A stretch of DNA of 39,956 nt. Origin: Alphaproteobacteria bacterium (GTDB lineage Bacteria > Pseudomonadota > Alphaproteobacteria > Caulobacterales > Aquidulcibacteraceae). Location of the stretch: NCBI GenBank assembly GCA_027485915.1, contig JAIXQA010000070.1, positions 1-39,956 of the forward strand, in the 5' to 3' direction. The position numbers and the translations under genes are program-made. This document shows, piece by piece, positions 1 through 8,234 of this stretch. Under the pieces are notes generated by a model that worked only from the letters and a program-made list of their open reading frames with translations, was not told where the DNA came from and ran no database searches. The stretch's first letter is position 1; each line of letters opens with the position of its first letter.

Positions 1-53
1 ACAAGCAGGCGTGGCCTCTAGCCTTGTTTGGCAGATGAGAGAGTCGGGCAAAT

Positions 54-1736
54 ATGGCAAAACCGATCCTGCGACTGGGGCCTGTTGATGAGTTGGACGA
101 CGAGTTAGAACATCTGCTGGGTCGTTCTGTGCGCGATGAGCCGGACCCTACGGCCACAAGTGCCACCGCACCGCTAGACCCGGACCAAAGCATATTTGAC
201 GAACCAGAACCCGTGGCTGACGAGGCTTTGGCCGAAGCAACGATACCCGTGCCCGCAAAGCCTGTTGCCAAGGACGATCAACCTAGCCTGCTGGATTGGA
301 TGGAGAAGCCCAACGCGGACGAAAAGCCGGAACTTGCCTCCGTGCTGCCTCAAGAATCTGAGCATGCGGGAGTACATGTTGATGCAGAACCAATCCTCGC
401 AGCCGAGGATGATAATCCTTTTGGGCGCGACGTGCCTGCAGTGCCTGAGCCTATCGAAACTTTGCTAACCGCCCCACCATCGGAGCCGGAATCCGAACCA
501 GAGCCTGTGGTGATGATCGCCGAACATGTCGTCGAAGAAACCGTGCTTGAGCCGCCGTTAGACCAAGTGATCGAGACAGCGCAAAACACGGAAGAACCCA
601 GTATCGACGTACCAGAATCGGCCTTTGCTCTGCACGAACAAGATGGGCAGCCCCTCGCGCTCGCCGATGCACCCTTGGCGGATGAAACAACCCACCAAAC
701 TGAGCCAGCAGCCCTAGATGGGGCTGCTCAAATTACAGAACCTGTGGAAGCGCCGAAAGGGCCCTCTCGCGCCGCCCAACGCCGCGCAAACATGAAGCGT
801 AGCCCAATTGGTCGCCGTAAGGCGACACAAAAGCTTGCGGCCACAGTGGCCGGAACCGCTTTGTTCGCCATAGCCTTATTCTTTACGTTGCTTTCTTTCA
901 TGGCGCCCTTGGGTTATCCGTTTGACGCAGTTTCCAGTTATCGCTGGTACTGGACGTTATTGGCACTGCTCGCTGGGCTTTCTTGGGCGGTGGTGCGCGG
1001 ACGCAATATGATGATCGCGTCAGCCTTAGTTGGTGCCATCAATCTCTTGGTTATTTTCCCATCTTTGGGCGCCAGTCCTAAAGGTGGGCAGATTTCAAAC
1101 GCTGTCGTCGCTTGGGCCAATGTGGCGGACGACGAAAAGGCGCTGGAAAAGGTGCTGCGTGAGGCAGAGCGCCAAAAAGCAGGGCTAGTCCTCATCGCCA
1201 AAGCCCCGCGACGTATTTTAACGCCGCCTGCGGGCTGGAATGTATTGGAACGGCCTAACTTTGACGACCCCACCAGCATTGCTGTTTTGTCGCGTGGTCG
1301 TTGGCAATCGTCAACCATTCCCGGGGAGCCCACCATCGCGCGAACGGCGGCAGGCGATCTGACCATTATTGCTACCCTCCCACCCGCCTCTAATGGTACC
1401 AAAGGCGTTGGGGCAGCCCGCGAATCCCAATTGAATCGAGCAGCAGTTCGAGCGGGAGATCAGGATGGGCCTGTCGCCGTACTCGGCGATTTCGGTGTCG
1501 CACCTTGGGATGGCGCGATGAGCCAATTCCGTAAATATGGAAATGTCACACGAGTACAGTGTGGCGGCTTTATGGGCACGACTGTCAGCAAGGCCTTTGG
1601 CCTTATCGGCATCACCCATGACCATGCCTTTGTGCGCGACGTAAAGGTAACCCATTGTCGTTTAGGTGGGTCACTCAATAGCGGCGGCCATCGCGCGATC
1701 TACCTCTATCTGGCGCCGCTGGACACTGCGAAATAA
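54..1736 (+). CDS. Membrane protein with degenerate EEP (endonuclease/exonuclease/phosphatase) domain
   Basis: 560 aa, ATG start. Residues 1 to about 235 are a low-complexity, Glu/Pro/Asp-rich, probably disordered segment. A basic patch follows, then three hydrophobic helices (about 262-285, 298-314 and 319-338), then a C-terminal domain of about 220 residues. That domain has the order of an EEP hydrolase: GDFG near 477 where GDFN is usual, DHAFV near 522 where DHxxV is usual, and GGHRA near 543 where SDHRP is usual. The early strand that normally ends in the metal-binding Glu reads LVLIAKAP and has no Glu. I see a three-helix membrane anchor with an EEP-type fold behind it. The loss of several catalytic residues suggests it is inactive or altered. 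The long acidic leader is unusual for the family. It converges with the NDUFAF6-like gene, whose stop lies 3 bp further on. Function unknown. Confidence 0.7.
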   Translation: MAKPILRLGPVDELDDELEHLLGRSVRDEPDPTATSATAPLDPDQSIFDEPEPVADEALAEATIPVPAKPVAKDDQPSLLDWMEKPNADEKPELASVLPQESEHAGVHVDAEPILAAEDDNPFGRDVPAVPEPIETLLTAPPSEPESEPEPVVMIAEHVVEETVLEPPLDQVIETAQNTEEPSIDVPESAFALHEQDGQPLALADAPLADETTHQTEPAALDGAAQITEPVEAPKGPSRAAQRRANMKRSPIGRRKATQKLAATVAGTALFAIALFFTLLSFMAPLGYPFDAVSSYRWYWTLLALLAGLSWAVVRGRNMMIASALVGAINLLVIFPSLGASPKGGQISNAVVAWANVADDEKALEKVLREAERQKAGLVLIAKAPRRILTPPAGWNVLERPNFDDPTSIAVLSRGRWQSSTIPGEPTIARTAAGDLTIIATLPPASNGTKGVGAARESQLNRAAVRAGDQDGPVAVLGDFGVAPWDGAMSQFRKYGNVTRVQCGGFMGTTVSKAFGLIGITHDHAFVRDVKVTHCRLGGSLNSGGHRAIYLYLAPLDTAK

Positions 1737-1739
1737 CAT

Positions 1740-2585
1740 CTAAATGCGTTGGCGTGCAACCGCCCAAACAAGCCGCATTTGGCGTTCGAGCAAACTTAGG
1801 CTCGCGACTTGCCGGAAGGGATCAGTGAGGGCTCGGAATGCTTTCGCATAGGGCAAGCCAAGAGTAGCATAGGCCAAAGCAGGGAAAGCTTGGCCGAAAG
1901 ATGCTTTTCCACAAGCCAGATTGGCGGCTTTGTGCGCAGCCAATATTTGAGCGTGAGCCAGTTGGAGTGCGATTGCGAGCTGTCGACTAGTCTGACCAGA
2001 AAATGTCGCCTCAATATCCAAGCCCACCTGAGCCTCCACCGGCAGCCACAACTGACGACGATGCGTCCAGCGTGGCCATTGCGCCATGAGATCGCAGATA
2101 CGCCACACGATGCTGGCTTGGCGTGCGACTTGATCCAATGACGAGGAAATAGCTGGCGCACCAGCAGCCAACAAAGCCAGACGATTGAAGTTGCCATAGG
2201 TCTGGTCAGCCTGGTTCGCAAGTTCCGCCCAGGTTTGAAACGGAACCTCATCCTGCTCTATCCCAAAGCCGTCTATTATGGCGTCAAACCAAGGTCGGGG
2301 CAGGTCAAAAGCGCGGATAGTTTCTGCCAGCGCATGTGCAACAGGTTGGGGGCGCACCGTCTTTCCGGAATAGATTTCCTCCAGCATGTCTCGCCACCAT
2401 TGCAGTCGGATGGCAGCTAGCATGGGCTCAGACACGGCTTGGCGGGCACGGGCGACTTCGTGGGTAAATAGAATGAGCGCGATCACTCCTGCCCGCGCCT
2501 CAGGTGCCAGGAAGCTGGTGGCCAAGGTTTGGTCAGGCGCCACTTGGGCCGCTTGTTCAATCATATCTGGACTAAGGGTGATCAT
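1740..2585 (-). CDS. Phytoene/squalene-synthase-like protein, NDUFAF6-type, lacking catalytic Asp motifs
   Basis: 281 aa from the ATG at 2585. An in-frame start at 2633 also exists, but it would place the intrinsic terminator at 2600-2630 inside the gene, so 2585 is preferred. The fold family is squalene/phytoene synthase, shown by the signatures AIRLQWWRD and a later ICDLMAQW...LWLP. True synthases carry two Asp-rich metal-binding motifs. Here the first position reads FTHEVARARQAVSE and the second has WTHRRQLWLP, as in the mitochondrial complex I assembly factor NDUFAF6. I infer a non-catalytic role, possibly respiratory complex I assembly, rather than carotenoid or hopanoid synthesis. It lies at the downstream end of the yajC-secDF group near an NDUFAF3-like gene, which supports this reading. 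The bacterial function is not proven. Confidence 0.75.
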   Translation of the reverse strand: MITLSPDMIEQAAQVAPDQTLATSFLAPEARAGVIALILFTHEVARARQAVSEPMLAAIRLQWWRDMLEEIYSGKTVRPQPVAHALAETIRAFDLPRPWFDAIIDGFGIEQDEVPFQTWAELANQADQTYGNFNRLALLAAGAPAISSSLDQVARQASIVWRICDLMAQWPRWTHRRQLWLPVEAQVGLDIEATFSGQTSRQLAIALQLAHAQILAAHKAANLACGKASFGQAFPALAYATLGLPYAKAFRALTDPFRQVASLSLLERQMRLVWAVARQRI

Positions 2586-2599
2586 GGCAGCTCCCATAC

Positions 2600-2630
2600 A
2601 AAAACGGCCCGCGCAAGGGCGGGCCGATTT
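2600..2630 (-). terminator. Intrinsic terminator of the PuuD-like gene
   Basis: On the minus strand there is a perfect 8-bp GC stem (CGGCCCGC with GCGGGCCG, 2605-2612 and 2619-2626) with a 6-nt loop, followed by five U residues (2600-2604). It sits between the stop of the PuuD-like gene (2649) and the ATG of the NDUFAF6-like gene (2585). It therefore probably separates those transcripts, at least in part. Confidence 0.85.
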
Positions 2631-2648
2631 CACAGGATCGTAGTAGGC

Positions 2649-3269
2649 TCAGCCCCACATGGTTTGGCGCATCGTCATGGCCACCAGCATAGGCAGCGAC
2701 AACAAAAGATTGGTGCGCGAGAACAGCATCGCAGTACGCGCAGCCTTTGGCTTGGCTTCTGCAGGCGCCTCTACAAGACCCAAAGCGATCTTTTGATTTG
2801 GCCAGATCACCAGCCACACATTGAGGAACATGATAATCGCCAGCCACATACCAACCCCGATAAAGACATGGCCATCGTCCAAGGCAAAGCCATTGCCTGC
2901 GTTCAGGGTCATGGCTTGTACCAAATAACCACGCGCCCATGCGACCAAAATCCCTGTCACCAATGTGCCGACGGCCGCCCAACGAAACCAGAACAGAGCT
3001 TCTGGGGCAATGAACTTGCCAATGGCTGGCTTCAGTTCATCCGGAATTTTCGGCATGGTGCGAATTTGCACGAAGTTAAAATAATAAAGCAGCCCGATCC
3101 ACAAGATACCGAAGAAGACATGCAACCACCGCATCGCGGCATGGCCCATCAATTCGTGCATATTGCCAGTCGTGTTATTGGGTTGACCGGCGAAGATCGC
3201 AATCAAGAGAATGGCCAACACCACACTGACGATGAAGGTGTTTCTGAAGTTAGAGAGAAGCGCGCCCAT
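2649..3269 (-). CDS. PuuD-like (urate hydroxylase N-domain family) integral membrane protein
   Basis: 206 aa with ATG start and AAGGGGAAAC just upstream as ribosome binding site. It has about five hydrophobic helices: near residues 10-28, 45-66, 92-112, 135-156 and 183-202. The helix motif HAAMRWLHVFFGILWIG and the later WFRWAAVGTLVTG match the membrane half of PuuD, a membrane-bound urate-oxidising enzyme described in Agrobacterium. PuuD proper carries a C-terminal cytochrome c domain. No CxxCH is present here and the protein ends after the membrane part. It may work with a separate cytochrome or do something else, and no purine catabolism genes are nearby. It is preceded by the Mth938 gene (62 bp gap) and followed by a strong terminator. 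Confidence 0.65.
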   Translation of the reverse strand: MGALLSNFRNTFIVSVVLAILLIAIFAGQPNNTTGNMHELMGHAAMRWLHVFFGILWIGLLYYFNFVQIRTMPKIPDELKPAIGKFIAPEALFWFRWAAVGTLVTGILVAWARGYLVQAMTLNAGNGFALDDGHVFIGVGMWLAIIMFLNVWLVIWPNQKIALGLVEAPAEAKPKAARTAMLFSRTNLLLSLPMLVAMTMRQTMWG

Positions 3270-3328
3270 AGTTTCCCCTTTAAGTACGGTTGCCTCGATA
3301 AGCCTCTATGTAGCCTATTTCCACGCCA

Positions 3329-3340
3329 TGTCACGTGACA
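3329..3340. promoter_or_regulatory. 12-bp perfect palindrome (TGTCACGTGACA)
   Basis: The site is fully self-complementary, so it cannot form a normal hairpin with a loop and is better read as a possible dimer-binding site. It overlaps the stop of the Mth938 gene and lies about 60 bp before the PuuD-like start. That position would suit an operator for PuuD-like transcription. It could be chance. Confidence 0.3.
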
Positions 3341-3732
3341 GGTAACATTGCCACTGCAAAGTGACGGCCCTCGGTAGCCAGATGATTATAGGTACGACAG
3401 GCGGCGGGGGTTGGCATAAGCTCTAGGCCGATACCTGCCCTGTTTAACATATCACGGAGGCCGGTTGGCGGCGGCACCATATCGCCGCCAGTTCCGAACA
3501 ACAGAAACTCGATCTCGCCCTTTAGATCCATAATCGGCGCAAAATAGGTGCTTAAGGCTGAGCTCGCGAGGTCGGCCATGACTAATGGGCCCCAAGATGC
3601 GGGCGCGTCAGCCAAAATCAGGACTGAACCTTCAATTCGCACATCACCAGTTTCCAACCCAAAGCGAAACCCGCCCGCGCCATAAGCCGTGATCAGAGGG
3701 CGACCTTTGCCTGTTGCCGGGACCAACTGCAT
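3331..3732 (-). CDS. Mth938-like domain protein (NDUFAF3 homologue)
   Basis: 133 aa, covering the whole family length. The core reads EFLLFGTGGDMVPPP, then GIGLELMPTPAACRTYN and ATEGRHFAVAMLPV. This is the typical pattern of the Mth938/COG3737 family, which includes the mitochondrial complex I assembly factor NDUFAF3. It is soluble with no signal peptide. The start ATG lies 5 bp after the secF TAG, so it is almost certainly co-transcribed with secDF. The family has no known enzymatic activity. The neighbourhood with secDF and an NDUFAF6-like gene suggests a role in assembly of an inner-membrane complex, which is inference. Confidence 0.88.
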   Translation of the reverse strand: MQLVPATGKGRPLITAYGAGGFRFGLETGDVRIEGSVLILADAPASWGPLVMADLASSALSTYFAPIMDLKGEIEFLLFGTGGDMVPPPTGLRDMLNRAGIGLELMPTPAACRTYNHLATEGRHFAVAMLPVT

Positions 3733-3737
3733 GGCGT

Positions 3738-4682
3738 CTAGGGCCGGGCGTCAGCTTCGGTTCTGGCCGCCGCTTTTTCTGCTCCACGCTTGGGTGGCCA
3801 CAGGATCAGAACCGGGGCAGCGACATAAATGGACGAATAGGTTCCAATGAACACACCAAACAACATGATGACAGTAAATACCTGCATCGTTTCACCGCCG
3901 ACCACGGTCAGACCCAAAAGCGCAAGGAAAGTCGTCAAAGCAGTGATGATGGTGCGCGACAAGGTCTCATTGGTTGACAGGTCGATAATGTCCCCAAAGG
4001 ACATCTTTTTATATTTGCGCATATTTTCTCGCATGCGGTCGAACACCACCACCGTATCGTTCATTGAATAGCCGATGATGGTCAACAAGGCCGCGATGGT
4101 TGTCAGAGAGAAATCAAGCTGCGTGACAGACATAAAGCCTAAGGTCAGAATGATGTCGTGCGCTAAAGCGACGATTGAGCCAAAACCCATCTGCAGCTCA
4201 AAGCGAGTCCAAATGTAGAGAACAACCAGAATAATAGCGATGCCAAGGGCCAAAGCGCCATTGGTGCCCAATTCTTCTGACACCTTGGGCCCAACCACTT
4301 CCACACGTGGAAATTTCACACCGGGCATAATCGCGCGCAATTCCGCTTTCACCGCGTCCACCGTTGCTGAAGCATCGGCTCCCTCCGGTGGCAAGAAGCG
4401 GATCATGGCTTGGTTTGGCTCTTGGAAGTCCTGCACGCCAACATCACGCAGATTCATATTCCCCACGCGCTCACGCACTTGCGCCAGATTAATTGGCTTA
4501 TCCCAAACCGCTTCGACAACGGTGCCGCCCTTAAAGTCGATCCCGAAATTGAGACCGAGGGTAAAACAGGATACGAGCGAGGCAATACACAAGACCACCG
4601 AAACGATGGCTGCAGGGATCGAAAAACGAACAAACCCAAACTTTGTGTTCTTGGGAATGAGCTTAATAAAGGGCCATTTCAT
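3738..4682 (-). CDS. secF: Protein translocase subunit SecF
   Basis: 314 aa, normal SecF length. SecF pairs with SecD in the inner membrane and uses the proton motive force to help pull preproteins through SecYEG. Visible marks are a first helix near residues 20-40, GIDFKGGTVVE at the start of the periplasmic domain, and a C-terminal six-helix RND-type region with VVVFDRMREN near residue 210 and LSRTIITALTTFLALL. The ATG at 4682 has GAGGAAT upstream and starts 11 bp after the secD stop codon, so the two are co-transcribed. Confidence 0.97.
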   Translation of the reverse strand: MKWPFIKLIPKNTKFGFVRFSIPAAIVSVVLCIASLVSCFTLGLNFGIDFKGGTVVEAVWDKPINLAQVRERVGNMNLRDVGVQDFQEPNQAMIRFLPPEGADASATVDAVKAELRAIMPGVKFPRVEVVGPKVSEELGTNGALALGIAIILVVLYIWTRFELQMGFGSIVALAHDIILTLGFMSVTQLDFSLTTIAALLTIIGYSMNDTVVVFDRMRENMRKYKKMSFGDIIDLSTNETLSRTIITALTTFLALLGLTVVGGETMQVFTVIMLFGVFIGTYSSIYVAAPVLILWPPKRGAEKAAARTEADARP

Positions 4683-4693
4683 GTTCGTATTCC

Positions 4694-6343
4694 TCAGATC
4701 GGCAGGCGCTTAGGTTTGGTCTGCCGATACCAGGCAGCGACCAAGACCTGCGTCATCAGGATGGCGGTAAAGAGCGACGTGATCACGCCAATGGAAAGGG
4801 TCCAAGCAAATCCGCGGACAGGGCCTGCACCAAAGTAGAAGAGGATCAAAGCGGTCAGAAGGGCGGTCACGTTCGCGTCCATGACCGTCACGATGGCGCG
4901 CTTAAAGCCCGCATCAATCGCTAGGGCTGTTGACCTACCTGCCAACTCCTCTTCGCGCATACGTTCATAGATCAAAACGTTGGCATCCACGGCCGCACCA
5001 ATCGTCAAGATCAAACCGGCGATGCCAGGCAAGGTTAGGGTTGCGCCGACCATGGTCATCGCAGCCAAGATCAAAATGAGATTGACTGCAAGAGCCAAGA
5101 TCGCAATGCCACCGAACACAATGCCGTAAGCTAAGACCATGAAAACAACGATTAAGAGCATGGCGATGATACCGGCTGTTGCGCCCGCGGTGATGGAGTC
5201 GCGACCCAACTCGGGGCCAACCGTGCGTTGTTCCATCACTTTCAGTGGCGCGGGCAATGCGCCTGCCCGGAGCAAGGTTGCCAGTTCATTGGCGCTTTCA
5301 ATGGTGAAGCTGCCGGATATCTGACCGTTACCGCCCAAGATGGGCTCGCGAATGGAAGGTGCCGATAGGACTTTATCGTCAAGAACAATCGCAAAGCGTT
5401 TGCCAACATTCTCGGTTGAGGCGCGGGCAAAGGCTCGCGCACCAGCCCCGTCGAATTGGAAAGTTACTGCTGGTTCACCAGATTGTGGATCAAAGCCGGG
5501 GTCCGCCTTGGTCAGATTATCCCCTGTCACGAGCGCGCGCCGGCGCACCAGAACAAAAGGCTCACGCGGTTCACCGGGCTGTTCGAGCAAAACAGAGCCC
5601 GGCGGGATGCGGCCGGCGGCGGCTTCTGATGGCGAAACTGTTTCATCCACCATTTGGAAGGTCAGGCGGGCAGTTTGGCCAACCAAGCGCTTTAGCTTTT
5701 CAGGATCACTTTCGCCCGGGGCTTGAACCACAATCCGGTCGACACCTTGGCGCGTGATTGCGGGCTCTTTAGTACCAGTCTCGTCAATCCGGCGGCGGAT
5801 GACTTCGATCGATTGGCTAACTGCACGGCGGGTCATCGCCACCTTGGCTTCTTCGGTCAGACGGATTTCAATAACATTCCCGGGGGCAGCTTTCACATCT
5901 AAATCGGTCCGCCCTGTTGGTCCGGTTAAACCAATCACCGGAGAAGCCAAGGTTTGGATACGCTTGATCGCTTCTGGGATGTCAGCTGGGTTTTGAATAG
6001 TGACACGTGCAACTTGCCCGTCAGGTGTTAGGCCACGGCCAGCGAAAAGGATCGGTGTCTTAGATGCACCTAATTCACCGGGTCGTTTCTGGCCGCGCAA
6101 CTCGCGAGACAAGTCGTCTGCCACAGTTTCCAGCCGCGCCTTATAGACGACTTGGCTTTCCACTTCGAACATCAGATAGGAGCCGCCCTGCAAGTCGAGA
6201 CCCAGATTGACGCTTTTGTTTGGCAGGAAGCTCGGCATCGAGTCGCGTACCGACTGCGGCAAGGCATTCGGCAGGGCAAAAATCAGGCCCAGTAGGGAAA
6301 CGATGATAACGGCGAGAACCCGCCAGCGCGCAACATGTAACAC
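4694..6343 (-). CDS. secD: Protein translocase subunit SecD
   Basis: 549 aa. The start codon is GTG at 6343, and the N-terminus MLHVARWRVLAVI matches the usual SecD beginning. There is a first transmembrane helix, LGLDLQGGSYLMFEV, a periplasmic P1 domain of about 300 residues, and a C-terminal RND-like membrane block with DANVLIYERMREE near residue 450. SecD acts with SecF and YajC in late steps of export through SecYEG. It lies 60 bp after yajC and 11 bp before secF. Confidence 0.97.
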   Translation of the reverse strand: MLHVARWRVLAVIIVSLLGLIFALPNALPQSVRDSMPSFLPNKSVNLGLDLQGGSYLMFEVESQVVYKARLETVADDLSRELRGQKRPGELGASKTPILFAGRGLTPDGQVARVTIQNPADIPEAIKRIQTLASPVIGLTGPTGRTDLDVKAAPGNVIEIRLTEEAKVAMTRRAVSQSIEVIRRRIDETGTKEPAITRQGVDRIVVQAPGESDPEKLKRLVGQTARLTFQMVDETVSPSEAAAGRIPPGSVLLEQPGEPREPFVLVRRRALVTGDNLTKADPGFDPQSGEPAVTFQFDGAGARAFARASTENVGKRFAIVLDDKVLSAPSIREPILGGNGQISGSFTIESANELATLLRAGALPAPLKVMEQRTVGPELGRDSITAGATAGIIAMLLIVVFMVLAYGIVFGGIAILALAVNLILILAAMTMVGATLTLPGIAGLILTIGAAVDANVLIYERMREEELAGRSTALAIDAGFKRAIVTVMDANVTALLTALILFYFGAGPVRGFAWTLSIGVITSLFTAILMTQVLVAAWYRQTKPKRLPI

Positions 6344-6403
6344 GTCGATCTAGCCCTTCGGCAGTATGCAGACCCTTTATGAGACGGGTCGCTTTGGTCT
6401 CAA

Positions 6404-6754
6404 TTAGGATTTAGCGTCGTTGGCGACGACAGGCTCGCCCTTGCCCTGCACTTGGCTCACCGTCGATTTGATCACGCGTACAGCAACATTTGGTGCAATC
6501 TCCACAGTCAGTTCGTCGTCCGCCACTTTGGTCACTTTGCCAATAATGCCACCTGAAGTGATAACGCTGTCGCCGCGACGGATCGCGCTCAACATCTCCG
6601 CATGCTGTTTCATACGCTTTTGCTGTGGACGGATCAAAAGGAAATAGAACACCACGAGAATCATCACGAGTGGCAGGAGTTGCATCATGATGACTTCTGG
6701 GCCTGCAGGAGCCGCAGCGCCGGCAGCTTGAGCATAAGCGGGGGTGGGAAACAT
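6404..6754 (-). CDS. yajC: Sec translocon accessory protein YajC
   Basis: 116 aa. A single hydrophobic helix (about residues 20-43) is followed by LLIRPQQKRMKQH and a small cytoplasmic domain with GDSVITSGGIIGKV. These are the standard YajC signatures. It is the first gene of the yajC-secD-secF unit. ATG start, with GAGG about 8 bp upstream. The 186 bp upstream, up to the histidine phosphatase stop, must hold the promoter, but I cannot pick a clear -35/-10 pair. Confidence 0.95.
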   Translation of the reverse strand: MFPTPAYAQAAGAAAPAGPEVIMMQLLPLVMILVVFYFLLIRPQQKRMKQHAEMLSAIRRGDSVITSGGIIGKVTKVADDELTVEIAPNVAVRVIKSTVSQVQGKGEPVVANDAKS

Positions 6755-6940
6755 AAGGACCTCAAAGTTTCTGTTGGACAGAAGAATAGGCGGTTGAACT
6801 GTGCGCTGCAGGTAGGGATGCCCAACCCGAATGACAAGGCAAACCGCAGCAAGGGGCGGGAGTTAGCATGCCCCAGACCACTGCGGCAATGAAACTTGAC
6901 ACATTGCCGTGATCTCGCGACCTTGTGAAACATCTGCCTA

Positions 6941-7492
6941 TCAGGTCAGGCGGATCGAGGCTTCCTCGCCCAAGGTCTCCACTGTCAAAACGCCGCCCAG
7001 GTTGCGTAGGATCGTGATGGAAGCATGGCCAGGCTTAAAGCAGGTCACCGTATCGGAATTCGTCGCCAACCCTACCGCAGCATTGATGGCAACAAAGTGG
7101 GAGAAGACCAAAGTATCCTGTGTGACTTCCAACAGCGCTTGACCAATCTGATTCCGCCACTGCCGCAGCCCAGCATCGACATGCCCATCGTGCCATGATC
7201 CACTCATAAGCTTGGTCAGCCATTCCCGGTGATTGGTCACTTCGGGTGGTACCGGGATTTCTGCGACCCGTGGCTCAATGCGCGGCACGAACCCGAGAGC
7301 CGCTGAGGTCGGGCTAGCGGTCTCCTGGCAACGTGCGAGCGGAGACGTCCAAACCGCATGGCCTCCCACACCCTTTAAAATCAAAGCCGCCGCCTCGGCT
7401 TGCTGATGACCGAGTTCAGACAGGCCAGGATTAGGGTGGGCACCCCATGTCGCGGCAGGCTCTGCGTGACGCACGAGGTAAATGAGGGACAT
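6941..7492 (-). CDS. Histidine phosphatase family protein (phosphoglycerate-mutase-like)
   Basis: 183 aa. The N-terminal IYLVRHAEP is the catalytic RH motif, whose His forms a phosphohistidine. WTSPLARCQETA near residue 55 carries the conserved Arg, and VFSHFVAINAAVG near residue 150 carries the second catalytic His. Substrate unknown: the family includes sugar, nucleotide and protein phosphatases. ATG with AGGAG upstream. The gene starts 20 bp after the stop of the VOC gene and is probably co-transcribed with it. A second, unrelated family member is present at 9605-10360. Confidence 0.88.
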   Translation of the reverse strand: MSLIYLVRHAEPAATWGAHPNPGLSELGHQQAEAAALILKGVGGHAVWTSPLARCQETASPTSAALGFVPRIEPRVAEIPVPPEVTNHREWLTKLMSGSWHDGHVDAGLRQWRNQIGQALLEVTQDTLVFSHFVAINAAVGLATNSDTVTCFKPGHASITILRNLGGVLTVETLGEEASIRLT

Positions 7493-7512
7493 GCGGACTC
7501 CTGCTTAAAGTT

Positions 7513-8094
7513 CTAGGTCTTTTGCGCCGCGTTTAGGGCCTTTTGCTCAGCGGTCCGTGCCGTCCAAGCGGCGATGATATCGGCTGCGGAGGCGGCTTCT
7601 TCGGCCATAATCTCATCATGCTTAGGGTCACGGCAGGTGATTTCCACATTAATGCCATTGGGGTCATAAAAATAGATCGAATGGACGAAATGATGGTCAA
7701 TCGGGCCAAAGCACGGGATTCCTGCTTGGTCTAGCCGGTCCTTAAAAGCCATCATGGTTGCATGATTTTCGGCTTCCATGGCGAAATGCAGGTCCATGCC
7801 CCATTTCATTTTGAACTTGCCACTATGGGCCCCTTCGGGAACGTCGAAGAAAGCGACAAAATTACCGTCGCCCAGCTCAAAGAACAAATGCATATAGGGA
7901 ATTGGGCGACCGGACCCTGGTTCTTCCTCGAATACCAGCGCGGCCTTGAGCGGCAGACCCAGAATATCTTCGTAGAATTTTCGTGTCTCTTCGGCGTCAC
8001 GACAGCGAAAGGCGCTATGGTGGATGCCTTTCAAGCTTGGTGCTGGATTGATTGCTTTGGCTTTGTCAGCGGCTTTTGCAAAGTCGATCGCCAT
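7513..8094 (-). CDS. VOC (glyoxalase/dioxygenase fold) family protein
   Basis: 193 aa from the ATG at 8094. GGGG lies 8 nt upstream of it. An ATG two codons earlier (8100) and a longer open frame to 8166 are alternatives. The single VOC module starts at GIHHSAFRCRD, continues with FYEDILGLPL, and ends with HSIYFYDPNGINVEIT, where the His and the final Glu are typical metal ligands. A C-terminal Ala-rich helix follows. The fold covers glyoxalases, extradiol dioxygenases and resistance proteins, so the substrate cannot be stated. It is divergent from the M20 gene (about 140 bp) and upstream of a histidine phosphatase. Confidence 0.85.
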   Translation of the reverse strand: MAIDFAKAADKAKAINPAPSLKGIHHSAFRCRDAEETRKFYEDILGLPLKAALVFEEEPGSGRPIPYMHLFFELGDGNFVAFFDVPEGAHSGKFKMKWGMDLHFAMEAENHATMMAFKDRLDQAGIPCFGPIDHHFVHSIYFYDPNGINVEITCRDPKHDEIMAEEAASAADIIAAWTARTAEQKALNAAQKT

Positions 8095-8234
8095 GTCCAT
8101 ATCCCCGAAACATTCCGTGCCTTCGTGCACTCTAGCGCAGTTTTGCTGATCGACCAGTCGCTGCACTGTTCAGTTGCGTACCACAGCCCATGCCCACGGT
8201 TGACAGACGTCTGGTTCCACATAACGATCCCGTG

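Noticed and set aside
1311-1655. Minus-strand frame opposite the EEP-like gene
   Set aside because: Antisense to a gene with clear helices and motifs; no start signal or family match.
2529-3338. Plus-strand open frame of 269 codons opposite the PuuD-like gene
   Set aside because: It is antisense to two well-supported minus-strand genes and an intrinsic terminator, and has a His/Gln/Asn-rich composition with no family likeness.
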